DNA of 64,000 nt from Papaver somniferum (Eukaryota > Streptophyta > Magnoliopsida > Ranunculales > Papaveraceae). Shown here piece by piece: positions 56,116 to 64,000 of the stretch. A program made the translations under genes and the position numbers. The notes under the pieces are model-generated. The model worked only from the letters and a program-made list of their open reading frames with translations, made no database searches and was not told the DNA's origin. Every line of letters starts with the position of its first letter. Within the stretch, counting starts at the first letter, position 1. Location of the stretch: assembly GCF_003573695.1 (NCBI RefSeq), contig NC_039361.1, forward strand, positions 92,150,149 through 92,214,148, given 5' to 3'.

Positions 56116-57384
56116 TAAGTCCAAAACCGGGAACCTAAAGTATGCATACTTGAGTGTATACAAAAAGGTTGTAGGAGACTGGCTAAGTATGAGTACCCGT
56201 ACGCATACTGGCGGAAGTTCATGTCCGTGAATTTCTGCTGAGTTTGAAAACCAAATCCAAACTCACCCGGTTACCTAACGCACGCGTACCCGTACGCACA
56301 CTGATGGAAAATTCACGTCCGTGAATATCTGCTGAGTTTTAAAACTAAAACAAACTCAAATCCGGTTACTTAGGTACGCATACCCGTACGCATACTTAAG
56401 TAGGTTACTTTCTAAAATCGGCTGTACATGAACCTAAACATTTATCAATAAGGAATATAATTTTTACAAACCGTGGCTATGATGTTCATGTATTGATTCG
56501 AGTGAATCAAACCGATTTAGCTTTAATTGTATTCTTGTATAATTCTATGAGAATATAGCAATTGAAGAACTTTTTAACTAGTTTAATTTGAGTCATTTGA
56601 ACTAGTTATGCTTAAGATGAATAAGGTTGATATGAGAGTAATTATATGGCTAACCTCAGTTAACTATTTGTGAACCAACATAGTCTACACGTTTGGGTAC
56701 GGTTACATAAACCTAAATGAGGGTACATTTCATTTGTGTGTAACAAGCTAAGTTCGATCTAACGGTTGAAAGATATTAGCTTGGTTGAATCAGGTTTTTC
56801 ATCTAACGGTGATTATTGAATGCTTTGTTACCAGTGTAACTTGGATTGCAAACCCTGATTTAAGAACTATATAAAGGAGAACTCTAACAACTGGAAAACC
56901 TAATCCCCACACCTCTTGTGTGTTACTAGTTGCATAACCAGAGTCGATTCTCCTTTAACCTCAGGTTTCTTCTCGAGACCCTGTAGGTCAACAACTTGAA
57001 GACAACGTCTCGTGGAATTTTTTCTGGTTTTGAAATTCAAAACCTAATTCGGTTTTTCCAGAAAATTCTATGGACACGTCTCTTCCCATAAGGTTTCTTC
57101 CCAAAAGAACCATTGATGGATGTCTGTTGAAAGCGTTTGTTGGAGATGAATCGACATCTCCAAAAGGCATGAATTCCCCTTTAAATAGCGAAGGCTTTCT
57201 CCCATTTCATTACATAAAAAACAATTTGTTTTTATTCTTCTCTAAAAAAACATCATAAGAACCTTATACAGTGTGATTCTTGGTCGTGTCAAGGAAGTAC
57301 AATCCTTGAATTCGATTACGGTGTTAGGGCTTCATTGAATCCTGAACGCATAATTCGAGAGACCGTTTGTACTCGCCAAGTTTA
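56116..57384 (+). repeat. LTR tandem unit 5 (1269 bp)
   Basis: It carries three GTACGC elements with point changes. TATA box 56,868-56,876. Confidence 0.8.
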
Positions 57385-58156
57385 TAAGTCCAAAACCGGG
57401 AACCTGAAGTATGCATACTTGTGTGTATACAAAAAGGTTGTAGGAGACTGGGTACTGGCGGAAGTTCACAACCGTGAATTTCTGCTGAGTTTGAAAACCA
57501 AAACCAAACTCACCCGGTTACCTAAAGTACGCGTACCCGTACACATACTGGCGGAAAGTTCACGTCCGTGAATTTCTATTGAGTTTGAAAACTAAAACAA
57601 ACTCAAATCCGGTTACTTAAATACGCATACCCGTACGCATACTTAAGTAGGTTACTTTCTAAAATCAGTTGTACATGAACCTAAACATTTATCAACAAGT
57701 ACTGCAATCTTTTCAAACCGTGGCTATAATGTTCATGTATTGATTCGAGTGAATAAAACCTATTTTTCTTCAATTGTGTTCTTGTATAATTCTTTGAGAA
57801 TATAGCAATTGAACAACTCTTTAACGAGTTTCATTTGAGTCATTTGAACTAGTTATGGTTAAGATGAATAAGGTTGATATGAGAGTAATCATATGGCTAA
57901 CCTCAGATACCTATTTTGAACCAACATGGTGTACACGTTTGGGTACGGTTGCAAAAACCTAAATGAGGGTACATTTCATTTGTGTGCAACAAACTAAATT
58001 CGATCTAACGGTTGGAATATGTTAGCTTGGTCGAACCAGGTTTTTCATCTAAGGATGATTATTGAATGCTTTGTTACCAAGGTAACTTGGATTGCAAACC
58101 CTGATTTGAAAACTATATAAAGGAGAACTCTAGCATCTGGGAAACCTAATCCCCAC
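57385..58156 (+). repeat. LTR tandem unit 6 (truncated at 772 bp)
   Basis: The first palindrome is wholly deleted (GACTGGGTACTGGCGG at about 57,446). TATA box 58,114-58,122. It is cut by the insertion at 58,157. Confidence 0.8.
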
Positions 58157-60625
58157 TGTTAGAGCATTGCTCGGTCGAACTCGCATGCGTTGCTATCTCA
58201 AGCATGTTTGTCAATGTTAGTGAACAAAACTATAAGTCTTGATTTATAGTCTATTATATCTATGTCTCGGACTAGGATTGAAAGTGTAGTTAAGCTCAAG
58301 GAATTCATGGTGATTCATCATACAAGTAGAAGAACTACTCAAGGAACCGGTGGAACTTCTCGAAAAAAAGGTATGTGAAGACTTGAACTTATCTGTCACT
58401 CAACAGTCTATCTACTTTATCTCCTACTCTTTGAGATAAGAAGTCGTATGCTATATATATAGACTTGGATTATACACATTTGGTATTTCGAGCCGAGTAT
58501 ACCTCGTCTATCTATATATCGAAATATATGTTGGTAAGCTTTTCGCTTCGATCAAGTTTATCTTTACCATGTGACGAAAGTCATAATATGTTTCAATCAT
58601 CTTGAAAATTGCTTTGACGAGAAATGGCGTAACAACTATATAACGTCCTATAAGAATGTTTCAATGATTGGAATGAGAGTTTAGATTACATAACCAATGG
58701 TGGACATAAGCATTGTTGTGGAAACAAAGTTATTATAAGTCCTATTCCTTGAACCAAAGTTTGTGAACTTTGTTGATCAAGAGAACCGGAAGAATGGTGT
58801 GAGCCAAGTCCACGAACTCAGTCAGCTAACTGCTGAAGTTCTCAAACCCGAGAATTTCTCCTAGAGTTGACAAACTACTTGCGTGAAGCTAAGTCCGCGA
58901 ACCCAGTCCGCGAACCGGCGAAGTTCTCAAACCCGAGAGTTTCTGCTGGAGTTTGTAAACTCTGCCCGGTAACTTAAGTCCGCGAACCTAGTCTGCGAAC
59001 TTGAGAATGTTATATATCTGAAGATGATTTCTGAACTTAAACTTAAATATACTAAGGAATGCAGTTTGCAAACCGTGGCTATAAAAGTTCATGAACCGAT
59101 TCAAGTGAATCAAATCATCTTTGCTTAAATTGTGTATTGTGTAGTACATGAAATTTCCTTGCAATTGAACAAATCTCTAACTAGTTCATTTGAAGTCATT
59201 TGAACTAGTTATGGTGAAGAAGAACATGGTTGATACGAAATGCTCATATGGCTAACCATTTGGTTAAATGTTGTTGAACCAACAAGTGCATACGTTTGGG
59301 TACGGTTAACAAACCTAGAAGCGTGCATTGTCAAGTGAGTGTAACAAGATAAGTTTTTAATCCAACGGTTGATAAATATTAGCTTGAATCTAAATCAGGT
59401 TTTCATCTAACGGTGAATATTTAATGCTTTGTTACAAGCTAACATTGATTGCAAACCATGATTTGAAAGACTATTTAAAGGAGACAGCTAATATTGTGCA
59501 AAACTAATCCCCACACCTCACATATGATACTAGTTTGTATCCTAGAGTCGATTCTCCTTTAACCTTTGTTTTTTTTTCTTCTAAAACCAGGTTAACGACG
59601 TAAAGACTTCATTGGGATTGTGAAGCCAGATCGATACTACTTTTATCGTAGTTGTGTGATCTGATCTTGCATCTTCTATCGTATTAGTACAATAAGATTG
59701 ATTGGCTTGAGATTGATATATCCGATAGGCAAGATATAAAAAGTAATCACAAACATCTTCGTCTCATTGTTTGTGATTCTGTAACATCTTTTTTCGCTAC
59801 CATACGATTAATATTTTTGTGAGGTGATTGATAACTCTAGGCTGTTATTCGGGAATATAAGATCGGATCATTAATTGGTTCCTGTTCACCTTGATTATTA
59901 TCAAAAGACGGAACAAACCTTTAGGGTTTATCTGTGGGAGACAGATTGATCCTTTGATAGACTTGTCTGTGGGAGACATATTTGTTTATTGTCAAAGCCT
60001 GCGATTTTGGGTCGTAGCAACTCTTAGTTGTGGGTGAGATCAGCTAAGGGAATCAAGTGCGCAGTATCCTGCTGGGATCAGAGCCATGGGGAGTACAACT
60101 GTACCTTGGATCAGTTGGAGACTGATTTGGGTTCAAATACAGTCCAGTTCGAAGTTAGCTTGGAGTAGGCTAGTGTATGTAGCGGCTTAATACAGTGTGT
60201 GTTCAATATGGACTAGGTCCCGGGGTTTTTCTGCATTTGCGGTTTCCTCGTTGACAAAATTTCCGGTGTCTGTGTTATTTCAATTTCCGCATTATATTGT
60301 TTTATATTTACAATTCAAATAATACAGGTTGTGCGTTAGATCATCAATTAGAGTAATCCAACTTTTGGTTGTTGATTGTCATTGACTGGTCCTTGGATAT
60401 GGGTCTTTGGTACCATCCAAGTTATTCATTGTGTTTGATTAAAGACTCGCTGATTTCTATTAGCTCGAGTAAATCAAAACAAGAGAGAGATATTAACTTC
60501 TTGAGATACTTTTACCTAGATTGAGTCTGACTGTCTAGTTGATTCTCTAGAAATTATTTCGGAGTTAGTCCATACAGATTGCTAAGCGAAATATTTGGTG
60601 GTGTTGTTAGACCCACGCTTTTTCA
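58157..60625 (+). mobile_element. 5' LTR of a SIRE-like copia-type element
   Basis: It starts TGTTAGAGCATTGCTCGGTC, ends CACGCTTTTTCA and is directly followed by a tRNA-Met-type primer site, so it is a 5' LTR of 2469 bp. TATA box CTATTTAAAG at 59,471-59,480. It inserted into unit 6 of the enlarged LTR; the 5 bases before it are CCCAC. The 3' LTR lies outside the window. Its palindrome zone uses a different core word (AGTCCGCGAAC) from the GTACGC word of the enlarged LTR. Confidence 0.88.
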
Positions 60626-60627
60626 AT

Positions 60628-60639
60628 TGGTATCAAAGC
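60628..60639 (+). other. Primer binding site (tRNA-Met type)
   Basis: TGGTATCAAAGC two bases after the LTR end. The common plant copia form is TGGTATCAGAGC, complementary to the 3' end of initiator tRNA-Met; one base differs. Confidence 0.85.
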
Positions 60640-60691
60640 AGGCAAACACGTTCAAGACCTTACAAGTCTGTGTTTGTAGCGATCTGACTCT

Positions 60692-61045
60692 ATGGACAAT
60701 AGTGTTATCTCAATGAATGCACCACTAGATCCAGGGATTTCAGAATTCTCTTCCATGACTGAATTATTAAAATCTGTAGAAGAAATTCTATCTAAACCTC
60801 CACCAGGTACAAAATATCTTGAAATCTTTTGTGAAATTGAAAAGAAACTTGAAAGCCTGTCTTCTGATGTTGATTTGTTTCTTTAGAATGAGCAAGAATC
60901 TCTTGAAAGGCTAAACCAAGCTATGACAAATAATATTTATGTAGAGGTTGAAATTGATTCAATTATCAATGAGAGTCGTGCTCCTCTTCTTGGATCTTCT
61001 AGCAATAACCTGCAAGTCCTGGTTCAAGAGGAGTTTAAATCTTAG
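60692..61045 (+). pseudogene. Short leader ORF of the element, one in-frame TAG
   Basis: ATG 60,692 starts MDNSVISMNAPLDPGISEFS. A Glu/Lys-rich helical part follows (KYLEIFCEIEKKLESLSS). TAG 60,884-60,886 interrupts the frame (one C-to-T change from CAG), which then continues NEQESLERLNQAMTNNIY and ends at 61,045; about 117 codons. It sits where gag would start but has no zinc knuckle. Role unknown. Confidence 0.5.
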
Positions 61046-61712
61046 TGATATGAATACCTCGTTACGATTTTTTTTTGTCATTACCCAATTCCTGATAATT
61101 GTTTTGAAGATAGTTTCATAAAAAGCTACTGTCACGAACAATTTCTGACAGGATGGAAAAAGAGAAATCAGATCGTCAAATTAATTCTGATAATATTCTT
61201 TGATAGTTCTATAATAATTATGTTCTGGGATGGTCTCAATACTTCAAGGTGTAAGAGCTGTTGGAAAGAAGATATCTCATAGTGTTATGATATGCAAACA
61301 TTTTAGACTAATGGTCCTTGTTGTACCAAACACGTCCTTAGTTGACACAAGCAGTTCGCACTCCTTGGTTCAGGAACCGTCTCATGTATGAGTCTAGTAC
61401 CCGAACGTGTCAAACTGTTTGCTTGACATCTTAAAAGTCTTTTTTTCTATCTTATTTTTCCTTCTCGCTCTCTTCACCTTCTTCTCCAGTACGAGAACTC
61501 AAAGAGAAAAACCAACAGTTCGCATACTTCTGCCCATGTCGATTCCTCCTCTGAATCTTCTTGCCAATAGATTGTACCACTGGAATCAATAGAAGACACT
61601 TCTTTTTGGGTCAAAAAAGGTTTGTTCATCTAAGTTAATGTTTGTATTTCACCATTAGTACCAGTTCGCAAACCAAGAAAGTACCTTTACTTTCTCTTGA
61701 AGTTCTACTGCC
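61046..61712 (+). other. Spacer within the element
   Basis: Non-coding, with a pyrimidine-rich stretch at about 61,438-61,488 before the next ORF. Confidence 0.4.
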
Positions 61713-62657
61713 ATGGAACATAAAAGAAATAGACATGTAGGTAGCTCTAGCCAACAACCTAGACACGAATCTTTTTTCGACCCAAGTATTGGTGCTAGTT
61801 TTGTCAACCCCATGGCTCGTGAACTGTATTTAGAATTCATGAAAAAAACACCCATTCGCGAAGGGTTTTTTTACCCTTCAAAAATTAGTGTTCCTGAGCT
61901 GAACAATTTCTTCAATTATCACCACTGGGGAATCATCAACAGACCCTTAGGTACTATTCACTCTGAAACAGTCGCTCAGTTTTATGTAAACATTCACGGG
62001 GAAAATACTGATGACTATTCCTTCAAAACCATGGTAGGAGGTACTGTTATTACTGTGAACAGGTCAACCATCTCATACTTGCTTAATGTACCTATTGGAG
62101 GTGCTAGGTTCCATCCACCTGAGTATGGGAGATTGTCGTTAGAAAATATGTCCAACATGTTGTTTGATCAAAACCTTGTTCGAAATTATGGTAAGGTTTA
62201 TATAAGAGGAGCCAGCCTACATCTCAAAGTTGCTGCAAAACTCGTTGTGGCAAATATGATGCCAAGTACCTGTGACAACAATCGTTGGACCAGGGATCTT
62301 CCTGAGTTCATTTATCTTATTGTTGAAAGAAGACAACTTGATTTGTGTGGAATTATTATTAACTCTATGATTGGTGTTAGACACAGTGGTAGGAAACTTG
62401 GATTACCTTGTCTCATTTCAAGGATTTGTGCTAACTCCAATATTCAAATGATTGGGTCCAATCTTGGAGGACCAGCTGTGCTGAAGATGTCTAATATTGA
62501 AAAGATGAGTCCTTCTACTGTCAGAAACGTCCCAAGAAATCCATCTGTCTCAGCTGCTGACAAAGTTGCTCGTCTCCAAGAAGAACTTGCCCAAGCAAGA
62601 GAAGAAAATGTTGTTCTCCGGGAGAAAGTTGAATATGCTGAAGATACTTTTCCATAA
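61713..62657 (+). CDS. Putative plant transposon protein (314 residues)
   Basis: An intact ORF with ATG in the context TGCCATGG. Residues about 35-215 (LYLEFMKKTPIREGFFYPSK, FNYHHWGIINRPLG, VAQFYVNIHGEN, NRSTISYLLNVPIGGARF, LPEFIYLIVERRQLDLCGII) match the general plan of the putative plant transposon protein domain: a FY.N motif, a V.G..I....I...L..P step, then a helical end. A Glu/Ala coiled coil closes the protein (DKVARLQEELAQAREENVVL). It has no gag, protease, reverse transcriptase or integrase motif. In this element it occupies the coding space, so the element looks non-autonomous. Confidence 0.65.
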   Translation: MEHKRNRHVGSSSQQPRHESFFDPSIGASFVNPMARELYLEFMKKTPIREGFFYPSKISVPELNNFFNYHHWGIINRPLGTIHSETVAQFYVNIHGENTDDYSFKTMVGGTVITVNRSTISYLLNVPIGGARFHPPEYGRLSLENMSNMLFDQNLVRNYGKVYIRGASLHLKVAAKLVVANMMPSTCDNNRWTRDLPEFIYLIVERRQLDLCGIIINSMIGVRHSGRKLGLPCLISRICANSNIQMIGSNLGGPAVLKMSNIEKMSPSTVRNVPRNPSVSAADKVARLQEELAQAREENVVLREKVEYAEDTFP

Positions 62658-64000
62658 CTCTTGGAAAAATTCTATGAGATTGAAAGAGATCACTATGGTT
62701 TGAGTGATTAGTACCTGAACTTGTTATGTTGTTTACTGTTTTCTCTTCTCTTGTCGGTTTGAACTTATCTTAATACTTTATGGGCTGTAATAACTATTAT
62801 GTTTAGCTTTTGAATGTCTATCTTTCAAATTAAAACTTGCTACATAAAATTCCCGTATGTTGTCTAATGTTAACTCTTTCACCTGTCGATATGCAAATAT
62901 TGATACAAGATCGATGAACTCTTGACAACAAATACAAAAGTTAAGCCTATATTGTCAATTATTTGATGGAAGATAGGTTAAAATCTTTTGTTTTAAAGGA
63001 TTATGTATATTATTGTCGTTATGCAAATAGTTATTGAAGATAGAATGAATCCTTGTGTATTCCGCAGTATTGATCATCCCTGATCCATATTTTATGTATT
63101 ACTGTGAGGCTCCGTAATGTATCTTATGTTGAGCATTAAACAACCAAGTTGATTTTCTTAGCTTAGTTGTTGTTCCGTGAGGTATGTTATGTCGAGCATA
63201 TTGAACTAAATTATCATCTTGTTTGGTTATTTAGTTATTGCTCCGTAAGTATTTTTATGTCGAGAAAAACAAATGACAATAAATTAATTACTTTTGTAAT
63301 TAGTTTGGTTGTGTATTCCAATTAGATTAATTATGGGTTATCTTATAATTAATCTAGTTGAGTATTTTCGTGACTCCATAAGGTTTTCTTGTGTTGAGTA
63401 TATGAACGGTTAAGCTAATCATTACCTTATGGTTAACTTAGTCGTAGCTCCGTAAGTTATCTTATGTTGAGCAGAATCAATTGAATTGATCACTTTTTGT
63501 GTTTAATTTGGTTGCGTATTCTGATTAAATTAATCATCAGTTTACTTGTGATTAATTTGATTGAGTTTTTGGATATAGAAAATCAGTCTCATGGTTTCTG
63601 GTGTCCAATAAAAATCCTTCTTTTCTTTTGAAATTAAGGTCGCTCTTGTTGTTCTTTCGGGAATGACATCAAATGGGGGGGAGTTCTTTTAAACTTGTGC
63701 TTAATGGTCATATCTTGAGGGGTGTGTGGCTGTGGAATTTTAGAGTGGTTATCTTGTATCTTTAAACTCCTTGATGAATGCATTTAGCTTCGGCTTTATG
63801 ATTGCATCTAAATTAGTTGGTAAGTATTTTTTCTTTTAGTCATGAAATGTCTCTTTCGGAAATTTCATTATGATCCCGTTCTTATACCTTTGCCAATTTT
63901 ATAAACAAAAAGGGGGAGAATTAATATGTAGTTCACACTATATATACATATGGTTTTCAGATCATTGTGTAAGGGGGAGTGGTTTCCATGTGAGATGGAG
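62658..64000 (+). other. 3' internal region of the element
   Basis: Non-coding. About 63,108-63,560 holds loose tandem repeats of 60-85 bp (CTCCGTAA..TATCTTATGTTGAGCA near 63,111, 63,172, 63,241, 63,375 and 63,450). AAAAAGGGGGAGAATTAATA at 63,907 and AAGGGGGAG at 63,973 look like polypurine-tract sequences, so the 3' LTR probably starts soon after the window. Confidence 0.55.
63907..63922 (+). other. Polypurine-tract-like sequence
   Basis: AAAAAGGGGGAGAATT, the form usual before 3' LTRs of SIRE-like elements, but not directly followed by the LTR start TGTTAGAGC. It may be an internal tract. Confidence 0.4.

Larger units (their letters stand above)
50193..58156 (+). mobile_element. Copia-type LTR enlarged by six tandem promoter-block units
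   Basis: It begins TATTAGAGCACTGCTCG (TG decayed to TA) and follows the LTR pattern of 58,157-60,625 up to about 50,833. A block of about 1.26 kb is then repeated six times: 50,834-52,099, 52,100-53,590, 53,591-54,856, 54,857-56,115, 56,116-57,384 and 57,385-58,156 (cut). Each unit runs from TATAAGTCC through a palindrome-rich zone, a TATA box and GTCGATTCTCCTT to about 450 further bases with a second TTTAAATAG-type box. The LTR end is not seen, because a newer element sits at 58,157. Confidence 0.8.

Noticed and set aside
51655..57170. A minus-strand peptide starting MPFGDV present in several LTR units
   Set aside because: The frame is broken by indels in units 2 and 3 and shows no known domain; similarity follows from the tandem DNA repeat.

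Overview
The window is plant nuclear DNA. It is AT-rich and intron-scale, packed with decayed retrotransposons and DNA transposons, with a few small host-type genes between them. All recognisable families are plant ones: Athila-type Ty3/gypsy, SIRE-like Ty1/copia long terminal repeats (LTRs), L1-type LINEs, CACTA, hAT with a BED finger, plant mobile domain, and F-box proteins with an associated domain. The LTR and F-box wording made me think of a poppy-like (Papaver or other Ranunculales) genome. That is an impression from memory, not something the window proves.

Layout. 1-5578: the 3' half of a dead Athila element (pol remnant, spacer, polypurine tract, 3' LTR). 5.6-16.4 kb: a host-like block with three tandem, minus-strand F-box pseudogenes (7.5-8.7, 9.4-10.5 and 13.8-14.9 kb) made by segmental duplication. 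It is flanked by two paralogous small acidic protein genes (6.4-6.9 kb minus, 16.0-16.4 kb plus). A small Lys/Glu-rich gene at 11.0-11.7 kb and an interrupted ORF at 12.7-13.1 kb lie inside. 17.8-18.85 kb: a ~140-bp tandem array with an alternating two-variant order. 19-26 kb: four small, very acidic or charged genes, three with a single in-frame stop and one with a frameshift, plus a duplicated intergenic segment. 27-28.5 kb: a Myb/SANT-like pseudogene and a LINE fragment. 29.3-34.1 kb: a broken CACTA TNP2 gene, a second CACTA-like ORF, a 420-bp duplication, a SINE-like piece and an 80-bp array of CACTA subterminal type.

34,844-41,967 is a complete-ended hAT element of 7.1 kb with near-perfect terminal inverted repeats and an exact 8-bp target duplication (ATATAAAT). 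Its transposase is broken by two stops, a frameshift and a 1.6-kb insertion carrying a LINE fragment. 42-47 kb holds two tandem arrays and a minus-strand plant-mobile-domain pseudogene. 47,203-49,529 is a solo copia-type LTR with an exact 5-bp target duplication (AGTTG). 50,193-58,156 is a related LTR whose promoter-bearing block has been amplified into six tandem ~1.26-kb units rich in GTACGC palindromes. It is cut at 58,156 by a newer element of the same superfamily (5' LTR 58,157-60,625, tRNA-Met primer site, short ORF, intact 314-residue plant-transposon-protein ORF, then non-coding sequence to the window end).

No metabolic operon or host pathway is visible. The most unusual observations are the promoter-block amplification inside an LTR with palindrome-centred deletions, the constrained small acidic protein pair around the F-box array, the run of acidic genes with single lesions, and three states of one TATA box in the F-box triplicate.
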